From assembly GCA_902795265.1 (NCBI GenBank), contig CADBKM010000003.1, positions 1 to 64,000 of the forward strand: a stretch of DNA of 64,000 nucleotides, read 5' to 3'. The stretch's first letter is position 1, and the number at the start of each line of letters is the position of its first letter. Under the pieces are notes generated by a model. The model made no database searches and was not told where the DNA came from. It saw only the letters and a program-made list of their open reading frames with translations. Positions 38,338 to 46,071 of the stretch are shown here, one piece after another. This DNA comes from an uncultured Eubacteriales bacterium. Its GTDB lineage: Bacteria > Bacillota > Clostridia > Peptostreptococcales > Anaerovoracaceae. Made by a program: the position numbers and the translations under genes.

Positions 38338-38343
38338 ATGTTA

Positions 38344-38371
38344 TTGAATTAACAGTTGAAGAGTATATAAT
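38344..38371 (+). promoter_or_regulatory. Promoter of RNase P RNA
   Basis: TTGAAT (38344-38349), 16-base spacer, perfect TATAAT (38366-38371). The predicted start near 38379 coincides with the beginning of the RNase P RNA. Confidence 0.75.
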
Positions 38372-38381
38372 TATACAATGT

Positions 38382-38698
38382 TTTGGGCAGACCAGACGAT
38401 CGCGTGCATATGCATGAGGAAAGTCCGGGCTCCGCAGGGCAAGGATGACGGATAACGTCCGCCGCAGGTAACTGTAGGGAAAGTGCAACAGAAACATTCC
38501 GCCGAAACGGTGAGGTAAGAGCTCACCGGGGCTGTGGAGACACAGCCGCCGTGTAAACCCCATCCGGAGCAAGACAGTCAGGGCTTTGAAAGGTGCGGCC
38601 CGTACCGGCCCGAGAGGTATGTCGCAGGAGGCTGCAGGCAACTGCAGTCCTAGATGGATGATCGTCAGATACAGAACCCGGCTTACGGTCTGCCCATA
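38382..38698 (+). ncRNA. rnpB: RNase P RNA component
   Basis: Catalytic RNA that trims tRNA 5' leaders. The universally conserved GAGGAAAGTCCGGGCTCC core begins about 30 bases into the RNA, and the closing ACAGAACCCGGCTTAC is near the 3' end. The terminal helix P1 is exact: GGGCAGACC (38385-38393) with GGTCTGCCC (38687-38695). About 315 nucleotides, on the short side for the A type. No protein subunit gene (rnpA) is nearby. Confidence 0.96.
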
Positions 38699-38730
38699 CC
38701 GCATATATTTATACATTTACAACGGAAAAA

Positions 38731-41700
38731 GTGAAAAAGGTTATGCTAAGACTGGGAATCGATGTAGGATCAACAACGGTTAAGCTTGTACTGCTTGATG
38801 ACGATAACAGCATTGTCTATTCCAAGTACGAGCGTCATATGTCGAATGTCTTTGAAAAGGCAGGCGAGCTCATTCATGAACTCCGTGACATCAAAGGCAA
38901 TATATCCGTCAGGCCTGTAATTACCGGGTCCGGCGGTCTTTCGCTTGCGGATCTTTTCGGCATAAGATTCGAGCAGGAAGTAATCGCATGCAGCAAGGCT
39001 GTTGAGGAACTCATTCCTGAAACAGATGTAGCGATAGAGCTGGGCGGAGAGGACGCCAAGATCACATTTTACGGTTCTACCGTAGAACAGAGAATGAATG
39101 GTACCTGCGCCGGCGGTACCGGTGCTTTTATCGACCAGATGGCCGTTCTCCTCAATACAGACGCTTCAGGCCTTAATGAAGCCGCAAAAGAACATACTAT
39201 CATCTATCCGATTGCATCGCGCTGCGGCGTTTTTGCTAAGACCGACATACAGCCTCTTATAAACGACGGTGCGAAGACAGCGGATATCGCTGCTTCCATA
39301 TTTCAGGCTGTCGTAAATCAGATGATATCAGGCCTTGCCTGCGGTCATCCAATCAAGGGCAAGGTAGCATTCCTCGGAGGACCGCTCGAATACCTTTCTG
39401 AACTGAGAAAGAGATTCATCGCAACTCTGAATCTGAAAGACGAAGACGTAGTGTTCCCTCAGAATGCAAAGTTCTTTGTAGCGATCGGAGCAGCTTATCT
39501 TGCGGAGAAAGAAGAGCCGGTAGATCTTGACACGCTTATAGGAAAACTCAAAAACGCATCGCCTGATGCTGTTTCTGATACTAAGTATCTCAGGCCGCTG
39601 TTCAACGACGAGCAGGAGCTCGCCGAGTTCAGGGAGCGTCATGCCAGGGCCACAATCAAAAGAAACGACATGGCAACAGCCGAAGGGCCGCTGTTCCTTG
39701 GAATAGATGCCGGTTCGACGACAACAAAGGCTGCGCTGATCAATAAAGATAAAGAACTTCTTTATGAGCATTACAGCAACAATGAGGGCGATCCTCTAGA
39801 AGTCGTAAGACAGGTTCTTAAAGAAATATACTCGCAGCTTCCTGAAAAAGCTTTCATCGGCAGATCTGTAGTGACCGGATACGGTGAGGGCCTTGTTCAG
39901 GCTGCATACAAGCTCGACGGCGGAGAGATCGAGACAATGGCCCATTACAAGGCCGCAAGGCAGTTCCTCCCTGAGGTAAGCTTTATCCTCGATATCGGCG
40001 GTCAGGATATGAAGTGCATGCAGATACATGATGGTGCGATCAGCAGCATCATGCTCAACGAAGCCTGTTCTTCGGGCTGCGGCTCTTTCATCGAGACATA
40101 TGCAAAGTCGGTAGATCTCAGCGTTCCTGAATTTGCTGCCGAGGCTCTTAAGAGCAGAAAGCCGGTAGACTTGGGCACAAGATGCACGGTATTCATGAAT
40201 TCAAAGGTAAAACAGGCGCAGAAGGAAGGCTCCTCTATAGCTGATATCTCCGCCGGCCTTTCATATTCAGTAATAAAAAACGCTTTATATAAGGTCATCA
40301 AGCTCAGAAACACATCTGATACAGGTGACCATGTAGTCGTACAGGGCGGCACATTCCTGAACGAAGCCGTTCTCAGAAGTCTTGAGATAATTCTCGGAAA
40401 AGATGTCGTCAGACCTGACATTTCCGGACTTATGGGAGCATATGGATGCGCCATCATCGCGTGCGAAGACTATGTTGACGGAGAGCGCTCAGGAGTACTC
40501 CCGCTCGAAGAAGTTGACAGCTTCAGCGTTACGACAACTAACGCCAGATGCGGAGGCTGCGGAAACAACTGCCTTCTCACCATATCAAAGTTTGCAGACG
40601 GCGGCAGATACATTACAGGCAACAGATGCGAAAAAGGTGCCGGAGGCGGCAGCAAAAAATCAGACCTCCCGAACCTTTACAAAATAAAGACCAAGCTGTT
40701 ATTTGACAGACCTGTTCTTGAAGAAGCAGAGGCCAAGAGGGGCGTGATCGGTATACCAAGAGTTCTCAATATGTACGAGAACTATCCGTTCTGGCATGCA
40801 TTTTTCACTAAGCTTGGGTTCAGAGTCATACTGAGTCCGCCTACAAATAAAAGAATGTATCAGAGCGGAATGGATACTATTTCATCCGATACAGCATGCT
40901 ACCCGGCAAAGGTTGTACACGGCCATATCAAATGGCTCGTTGAAAACGGAGTAAAGAGGATATTCTACCCGTCTATCAATTATGAGGCAGTAGAAGATAA
41001 ATCCGCTCCTAACCATTACAACTGCCCGGTCGTTGCGACATATCCTGAAGTAATCGATAAAAACATGGCCGATTACTTCTACGATAACGATGTGGAATTT
41101 TACCATCCGTTCGTTCCGTATGATGACGATGCGAGATTCATCCGCGAAATGACCGCATTCTTCTCGGGAAGCCGCAGCGTAGATACTGATGCTACCGAGA
41201 ATATCGTCAGAAGCTACCGTCTCGGCAAAGATGACCGTGAATACTCGCTTTACGGCATACACACGGACCTGCTCGAGATCGAACACGCTCTGTCTGCAGG
41301 CCGTACAGCTCAGAAGGCATATAAGAGAAGAGTTGCCGAAGCCGGCAACAATGCCATTGCGTATATGAGAGATCACGGAAAGAAGGGGATCATTCTTTCC
41401 GGAAGGCCATATCACATTGATCCTGAGATCAATCACGGAATCGACGAGCTCATAACCCAGCAGGATATGGTCGTGCTTTCCGAAGACTCAGTCAGCTGGA
41501 AGGTCAGCGCTGCAAGGCCTATACGTATCCTCGACCAGTGGGTATATCATTCGAGACTTTATAAGGCTGCCATATTCGCAGGCCAGAATGATGATATCGA
41601 AGTAATACAGCTGAATTCGTTCGGCTGCGGTCTCGATGCCGTTACTACTGATGAGGTGGATGAACTTCTTCAGCAGAACAACAAGCTTTACACTGTACTG

Positions 41701-43056
41701 AAGATCGACGAAGGTGCGAACCTCGGTGCAGCCAGAATAAGGATCAGATCACTTAAGGCTGCTCTTGATGAAAGGCGCAAGCTCGGCACAAAAGCCGCCA
41801 GAGTCAACAAGCCATACAAGCGCAAGCTCTTCACCAAAGAGATGCGCAATGACGGTTATACTCTTCTGGTGCCGCAGATGTCGCCAATGCATTTCCAGTA
41901 CTTCGAGCCTGTCATGAGGGCAGCGGGGTACAATGCGGTACTGCTTCCGGCGGTAACTAAGGAATCCGAAGAAGAAGGCCTCAGATACGTCAACAACGAC
42001 GCGTGCTATCCGACCATAGTAACGCTCGGACAGATCATATACGCTCTCAAGTCAGGCAAATATGATCTCAGCAAAACGGGAGTGTTCATGTCTCAGACCG
42101 GCGGCGGATGCAGAGCGAGCAACTATGTTGCGCTGCTCAGAAAAGCCCTTAAAGATCTCGGCATGGAGCAGATACCAGTAATATCGTTCAACATGGTAGG
42201 CCTTGAAAGGAATCCTGGATTCTCGATAACACCGAGACTGGCTCTATCGCTGGTTTACGGAGCTCTCTACGGAGACCTCATGATGAAATGCGTCTACCAT
42301 ATAAGGCCATATGAGATCGAAAAGGGTTCGGCTGAGTCCGTAATGAACTCATGGTTTGACAAGATCGCAAAGAACTGTCTTGATCTCAACAAAAAGACAT
42401 TCCGTAAGAATCTTGATCTTATCGTGAAGGACTTCGACAGCATACCAATTCACGAAGACATGGTGAAGCCGAAAGTCGGTATAGTAGGAGAGATACTCGT
42501 CAAATATCATCCTAATGCCAACAACAACCTTGTCGAAACCATTGAAGCCGAAGGAGGAGAGGCAGTTGTACCTTCGTTTATTGACTTCTTTGAATACGGT
42601 TTCATCAACAAGGTGTTCAATTACAACAATCTTTCCGGAACATGGAAGGATATGGCAATCAATAAGATGCTGCTCAGCTTCATTGAGTCCTACAGAAAGT
42701 ATTCGAGAGAAGCCTGCAGAAACAGCAAGCGTTTTACACCTGACTGCAGGATAGAAGACACGGCGAAGAATGCCGAAAGGTTTATTTCGATCGGAAACCA
42801 GTGCGGCGAGGGCTGGCTGCTTACAGGTGAGATGGTCGATCTTATAGACAGCGGAGTCAAGAACATACTATGTCTGCAGCCGTTTGCCTGCCTGCCTAAC
42901 CACGTAGCCGGCAAGGGCATGCTCAAGGCTCTCAGGCAGTATGATGACAAGTCCAATATCGTTGCGATCGATTACGATCCGGGCGCATCTACGGTAAATC
43001 AGCTCAACCGCATCAAACTGATGATGTCCACAGCGTTCAAGAACCTTGAAGAATAA
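38731..43056 (+). CDS. Giant acyl-CoA dehydratase activase-like protein
   Basis: 1441 residues. Two ASKHA ATPase modules in tandem, each like HgdC, the activator of 2-hydroxyglutaryl-CoA dehydratase: module 1 with GIDVGSTTVK (9-18) and cysteines C126 (GTCAGGTGAF) and C165 (SRCGVF); module 2 with GIDAGSTTTK (from 324) and cysteines C446, C450 and C485 (TRCTVF). In HgdC the equivalent cysteines hold a 4Fe-4S cluster at a dimer interface; here both halves are on one chain. A DUF2229-type domain (about 675-900) and an HgdB-like C-terminal region (about 1070-1400) follow. The family is widespread in anaerobic Firmicutes with no proven substrate. GTG at 38731 is chosen; ATG at 38743 is possible. 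No dehydratase genes are adjacent. Confidence 0.9.
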   Translation: MKKVMLRLGIDVGSTTVKLVLLDDDNSIVYSKYERHMSNVFEKAGELIHELRDIKGNISVRPVITGSGGLSLADLFGIRFEQEVIACSKAVEELIPETDVAIELGGEDAKITFYGSTVEQRMNGTCAGGTGAFIDQMAVLLNTDASGLNEAAKEHTIIYPIASRCGVFAKTDIQPLINDGAKTADIAASIFQAVVNQMISGLACGHPIKGKVAFLGGPLEYLSELRKRFIATLNLKDEDVVFPQNAKFFVAIGAAYLAEKEEPVDLDTLIGKLKNASPDAVSDTKYLRPLFNDEQELAEFRERHARATIKRNDMATAEGPLFLGIDAGSTTTKAALINKDKELLYEHYSNNEGDPLEVVRQVLKEIYSQLPEKAFIGRSVVTGYGEGLVQAAYKLDGGEIETMAHYKAARQFLPEVSFILDIGGQDMKCMQIHDGAISSIMLNEACSSGCGSFIETYAKSVDLSVPEFAAEALKSRKPVDLGTRCTVFMNSKVKQAQKEGSSIADISAGLSYSVIKNALYKVIKLRNTSDTGDHVVVQGGTFLNEAVLRSLEIILGKDVVRPDISGLMGAYGCAIIACEDYVDGERSGVLPLEEVDSFSVTTTNARCGGCGNNCLLTISKFADGGRYITGNRCEKGAGGGSKKSDLPNLYKIKTKLLFDRPVLEEAEAKRGVIGIPRVLNMYENYPFWHAFFTKLGFRVILSPPTNKRMYQSGMDTISSDTACYPAKVVHGHIKWLVENGVKRIFYPSINYEAVEDKSAPNHYNCPVVATYPEVIDKNMADYFYDNDVEFYHPFVPYDDDARFIREMTAFFSGSRSVDTDATENIVRSYRLGKDDREYSLYGIHTDLLEIEHALSAGRTAQKAYKRRVAEAGNNAIAYMRDHGKKGIILSGRPYHIDPEINHGIDELITQQDMVVLSEDSVSWKVSAARPIRILDQWVYHSRLYKAAIFAGQNDDIEVIQLNSFGCGLDAVTTDEVDELLQQNNKLYTVLKIDEGANLGAARIRIRSLKAALDERRKLGTKAARVNKPYKRKLFTKEMRNDGYTLLVPQMSPMHFQYFEPVMRAAGYNAVLLPAVTKESEEEGLRYVNNDACYPTIVTLGQIIYALKSGKYDLSKTGVFMSQTGGGCRASNYVALLRKALKDLGMEQIPVISFNMVGLERNPGFSITPRLALSLVYGALYGDLMMKCVYHIRPYEIEKGSAESVMNSWFDKIAKNCLDLNKKTFRKNLDLIVKDFDSIPIHEDMVKPKVGIVGEILVKYHPNANNNLVETIEAEGGEAVVPSFIDFFEYGFINKVFNYNNLSGTWKDMAINKMLLSFIESYRKYSREACRNSKRFTPDCRIEDTAKNAERFISIGNQCGEGWLLTGEMVDLIDSGVKNILCLQPFACLPNHVAGKGMLKALRQYDDKSNIVAIDYDPGASTVNQLNRIKLMMSTAFKNLEE

Positions 43057-43074
43057 TGATACTGCGGGTATAAT
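43046..43074 (+). promoter_or_regulatory. Promoter of yebC
   Basis: TTGAAG (43046-43051), 17-base spacer, perfect TATAAT (43069-43074). The -35 box lies inside the last codons of the activase-like gene. Confidence 0.75.
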
Positions 43075-43118
43075 AAATATCATCAAAGAATAATCAAAAT
43101 ACAAGGAGGCGACTACCC

Positions 43119-43838
43119 ATGGGTAGACACGGGACAATAGCAAACAGAAAATCGGCACAGGACTCAAAGCGTTCTGCGATGTTTACAAAGTATTCCAGAC
43201 AGATCATCGTAGCAGCAAAGGCCGGCGGAGATCCGGATTTCAACCCTTCACTGAGAGTTGCTATCGATAAGGCAAAGTCCATAGGAATGCCTAACGACAA
43301 CATCAACAGAGCCATCAAGAAGGGTACCGGAGAACTCGGCGGAGAGCAGTACGAAGAGCTTCAGTTTGAAGGATACGGTCCTAGCGGAGTAGCTGTGATC
43401 GTTGAAGCTCTTACAGACAACAAGAACAGAACAGCTTCGTTCGTAAGATCGGTCTTCGACAAGAACGGCGGCAACCTCGGTACACCGGGCTGCGTTTCCT
43501 ACATGTTCAGCCGTAAGGGCGTTGTTGTTATCGACTCCGAAGACCTCGATGAAGATGAGGTAATGATGGTAGCACTCGATGCCGGAGCTGACGACATGAT
43601 CGTAAACGAAGATAACTTCGAGATCAGAACAGAGCCAGCTGCTTTCAACGATGTACATCAGGCTATCAAAGATGCCGGATACGAGATCTTCGAAGCAGAG
43701 ATCGAGCAGATCCCATCAATGGAAGCAAACGTCACAGATGAAAGTGCAGTCAAGTCACTCAGAAAGCTCATCAATTCTCTCGAAGAAAACGATGACGTTC
43801 AGAAGGTATACTTCAACTGCGACATCGAACTTGACTGA
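43119..43838 (+). CDS. YebC/PmpR-family regulator
   Basis: 239 residues. Begins MGRHGTIANRKSAQDSKRSA, the family signature, with the KGG-type segment NINRAIKKGTGE near 60-71 and the conserved FEGYGPSGVAVIVE near 85-98. Members have been described as DNA-binding regulators and, more recently, as translation factors relieving stalls at proline stretches (TACO1/YebC/YeeI); sequence alone does not choose. Strong AAGGAGG site, its own promoter and no coupling to neighbours. The usual ruvC neighbour is absent. Confidence 0.94.
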   Translation: MGRHGTIANRKSAQDSKRSAMFTKYSRQIIVAAKAGGDPDFNPSLRVAIDKAKSIGMPNDNINRAIKKGTGELGGEQYEELQFEGYGPSGVAVIVEALTDNKNRTASFVRSVFDKNGGNLGTPGCVSYMFSRKGVVVIDSEDLDEDEVMMVALDAGADDMIVNEDNFEIRTEPAAFNDVHQAIKDAGYEIFEAEIEQIPSMEANVTDESAVKSLRKLINSLEENDDVQKVYFNCDIELD

Positions 43839-43847
43839 TAGTAGAAT
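43819..43847 (+). promoter_or_regulatory. Candidate promoter of 6S RNA
   Basis: GCGACA (43819-43824), 17-base spacer, TAGAAT (43842-43847), overlapping the yebC stop. The predicted start near 43854 matches the first base of the closing stem. The -35 box is poor. Confidence 0.4.
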
Positions 43848-43851
43848 CTGA

Positions 43852-44055
43852 AATAAAACCCGAATGCATATCCTGGGATATGCGTGAAAGTCTTCATAAT
43901 TGAACCTACACTTACTTAAAGGGATTCCGATGCGGACGCCTTATGTAAAGCCCTCACGAAGGGACTACAGAAGCCATGCTCAAGGAAGTACCCACCTTAT
44001 CTGTTACGGATAGGGCGTCAATTAAAGGCTTCACGGTATTCCGGGTTTTATTTTG
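43852..44055 (+). ncRNA. ssrS: Probable 6S RNA
   Basis: About 200 bases without an open frame, folding end to end. AAAACCCG near 43855 pairs with CGGGTTTT near 44041, and GTGAA...AATTG pairs with CAATT...TTCAC further in. Internal hairpins include CCCTCACGAAGGG, CCTTATC...GATAGGG and a GACGCC/GGCGTC pairing. Size, closing stem, single-copy intergenic setting and the block around CCTCACGAAGGGACTACAG resemble clostridial 6S RNA, the decoy of sigma-A polymerase. I recognise this from memory, not from a covariance model; another structured RNA class is possible. The T-rich tail after the stem would end it. Confidence 0.6.
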
Positions 44056-44085
44056 CTTTGATTTTACCTGAGTTTATGCTACATT
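44053..44085 (+). promoter_or_regulatory. Candidate promoter of the yhdT-panF leader
   Basis: Two overlapping solutions: TTGCTT (44053-44058) with TATGCT (44075-44080), or TTGATT (44058-44063) with TACATT (44080-44085), each with a 16-base spacer. Both put the start at or just before the first stem of the structured leader (44089). Confidence 0.5.
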
Positions 44086-44088
44086 TAC

Positions 44089-44148
44089 GTGGACGGATGG
44101 TATTCCTGAAGGAAACTATACCGGGCACAACCCGATAAGACTTGCCAC
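44089..44148 (+). promoter_or_regulatory. Structured leader RNA before yhdT-panF, candidate riboswitch
   Basis: A compact fold: outer helix GTGG (44089-44092) with CCAC (44145-44148); inner hairpin GGTATTCC-TGAA-GGAA...TACC (44099-44122) with a four-base bulge; second hairpin GGG-CACAA-CCC (44123-44133). It is immediately followed by a terminator hairpin (44149-44168) and then the transporter genes, the layout of a transcription-attenuating riboswitch. I do not recognise it as a known class. It could also be an independent short RNA. Confidence 0.5.
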
Positions 44149-44187
44149 ACCACCCGTTTTTGAGTGGTTTTTCTTATTTTTTTTGGA
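44149..44187 (+). terminator. Terminator in the yhdT-panF leader
   Basis: ACCAC (44149-44153) pairs with GTGGT (44164-44168), followed by a very T-rich tract (TTTTCTTATTTTTTTT). The stem is short, so it may depend on the preceding leader fold, whose last strand abuts its first base. Confidence 0.65.
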
Positions 44188-44219
44188 AGTGCCTTATTAT
44201 GAAAGGAGAAAGCATTTCA

Positions 44220-44498
44220 ATGAAAGTGCAGATGAACAGAGAGCAGAAAGAAAATCAGATCAGAAAAGAGGCCAGGGCCACACTGATACTGTTCCTTATC
44301 TGCTTCGTATGGAACGTCGGTTTTGCGTATGGGCTCTCGGGAACGGGTGCAAGATTATTCGGGCTGCCGGTATGGTGGCTGATCAGCACACCGGGAATGT
44401 TCCTGATTGCAGTTATAGGAGTCGTGTTCCTGCTGAAAAAGGTATTCGTTAATTTCGACCTTGAAGACGGAGAGGAAGGAGGCGATATCGATGCTTAG
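44220..44498 (+). CDS. yhdT: YhdT-family small membrane protein
   Basis: 92 residues with two hydrophobic segments (about 23-43 and 52-73), typical of the YhdT/DUF997 family that accompanies PanF in many bacteria. Family features are the WNVGFAYGL and GLPVWWLIST stretches. The ATG at 44220 follows AAAGGAG; an earlier in-frame ATG at 44199 lacks a good site. The gene overlaps panF by eight bases. It is presumed to assist the pantothenate symporter, but no role has been proven to my knowledge. Confidence 0.87.
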   Translation: MKVQMNREQKENQIRKEARATLILFLICFVWNVGFAYGLSGTGARLFGLPVWWLISTPGMFLIAVIGVVFLLKKVFVNFDLEDGEEGGDIDA

Positions 44499-46020
44499 CA
44501 AAAAAGCTGTAGTACTTGTCATCCTTATCCTCTATCTTCTGATAAATCTCTGGCTCGGCATCAGAGCAAGCAGAAGATCTGCCAGAGAGAATTCTGATAA
44601 AGGCTTCCTTACAAACTATTTCGCCGGATCGCGAAGCATGGGCGGAGTTGTCCTGGCGATGACTTTGGTAGCAACATATACGAGCGCGAGCTCTTTCCTC
44701 GGAGGTCCCGGCCTTGCGTCAAGCTTCGGCATGTCATGGTCGTGGGTAGCCGGTGTTCAGATAGGCGCAACTTTCCTGACTCTCGGAGTTCTCGGTAAGA
44801 AGTTCGCCATGATATCGCGCAGAACAAATGCTGTAACGATCAACGACTATCTGCGCGCGCGTTACAACTCACCTGCAGTAGTTATCATTTGCGGTATCGC
44901 CATGGTGATTTTCTTCATCACCCAGATGATAGCCCAGTTTATAGGAGGAGCGACACTTATGCAGACTGTTACCGGACTCCCGTACTGGGCAGGTCTGCTG
45001 ATGTTCGGCGCGGTAGTTATTATTTATACTTCTGTCGGCGGATTTAAGGCCGTCGTTACAACCGATACCATTCAGGGCATAGTCATGACATGCGGAACAT
45101 TCCTGCTGCTGTTCTTTGTTATAAGACAGGCCGGCGGAATGGACAGCATCATAAGCGCCCTCGATGCCGGAAATCCGGGATGGGATCTCATGGGAAAAGG
45201 TGAGTACGGTGCTGAGATTGCAGCACTCAGACCGGGAGCACTTATCTCGTTCTGGGTACTGGTAGGTATAGCCGTTCTCGGCCTTCCGCAGACCGCAGTC
45301 AGATGCATGGGCTTCAAAGATACAGAATCGATGCACAAAGCGATGATCTACGGAACTGTAGTTATCGGTATCCTCATGATCGGCATGCACCTTGCCGGTA
45401 CATTTGCTTATCCGCTGCTTCCTGCAGAAGGACTCGAAAGCACCGATCAGGTGATCCCGTATATCGTTATGCAGTACATGCCTGCCTGGGCTGCCGGATT
45501 CTTCCTGGCTGCACCGCTCGCTGCAGTAATGTCAACGATCGATTCACTGCTTATTCTTGCTTCGGCAACCATAATCAAAGACATCTATGTTCACTACATA
45601 AAGAAAGTCCCGTTTGATGCGGAAGAGTCGGCTAAAGACGAACACAAGGACGCATATGAAAAGGTTCCGCAGTACAGCTTTGCGCTTACAGCAGGGATCG
45701 GTATCATTGCCTGCCTTCTGGCTCTCAATCCGCCTGATGTTATCGTGTGGATCAATCTCTTCGCGTTCGGCGGTCTCGAAGCTACTTTCTTCTGGCCTAT
45801 CATCGGAGGACTCTACTGGAAGAAGGGCAACAGCAAGGCATGCCTTGCATCGGTTATTTGCGGCCTTACGGTGTTCATCTTCTTCAACAGAGTTAAGATA
45901 CTTCCGCTCGGAATACATGAGATCATAGCCGGACTTATTGTCAGCGGAATCGCATATTTTGTTGTCGGAGCTCTGTCTAAAGAAGAACCTGATGTTGAAA
46001 TGATTAAAAAATGCTTCTAA
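44491..46020 (+). CDS. panF: Sodium/pantothenate symporter
   Basis: Sodium:solute symporter family permease importing pantothenate (vitamin B5), the precursor of coenzyme A. 509 residues with about 13 membrane segments. Family stretches: GSRSMGGVVLAMTLVATYTS near 50-70, SSFLGGPG, and GLPQTAVRCMGFKD near 265. Start ATG at 44491 with GAAGGAGG, inside the end of yhdT. The YhdT-PanF pairing supports pantothenate over other solutes. coaE, the last step of coenzyme A synthesis, is about 4.4 kb downstream but in a different unit. Confidence 0.93.
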   Translation: MLSKKAVVLVILILYLLINLWLGIRASRRSARENSDKGFLTNYFAGSRSMGGVVLAMTLVATYTSASSFLGGPGLASSFGMSWSWVAGVQIGATFLTLGVLGKKFAMISRRTNAVTINDYLRARYNSPAVVIICGIAMVIFFITQMIAQFIGGATLMQTVTGLPYWAGLLMFGAVVIIYTSVGGFKAVVTTDTIQGIVMTCGTFLLLFFVIRQAGGMDSIISALDAGNPGWDLMGKGEYGAEIAALRPGALISFWVLVGIAVLGLPQTAVRCMGFKDTESMHKAMIYGTVVIGILMIGMHLAGTFAYPLLPAEGLESTDQVIPYIVMQYMPAWAAGFFLAAPLAAVMSTIDSLLILASATIIKDIYVHYIKKVPFDAEESAKDEHKDAYEKVPQYSFALTAGIGIIACLLALNPPDVIVWINLFAFGGLEATFFWPIIGGLYWKKGNSKACLASVICGLTVFIFFNRVKILPLGIHEIIAGLIVSGIAYFVVGALSKEEPDVEMIKKCF

Positions 46021-46052
46021 CTATGTTATATTTAACAAAAGAAGCATAGTTT
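46011..46052 (+). terminator. Possible terminator after panF
   Basis: Eight-bp stem ATGCTTCT (46011-46018) with AGAAGCAT (46040-46047), enclosing a small GTTA/TAAC hairpin and followed by TAGTTTTC. The left arm includes the panF stop codon. Moderate strength. Confidence 0.5.
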
Positions 46053-46071
46053 TCGAACAAAAGGACTGCAT

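Noticed and set aside
44089..44187. SRP (4.5S) RNA
   Set aside because: The tetraloop hairpin lacks the GGAAGGAGCA-type SRP helix 8 sequence and symmetric loop.
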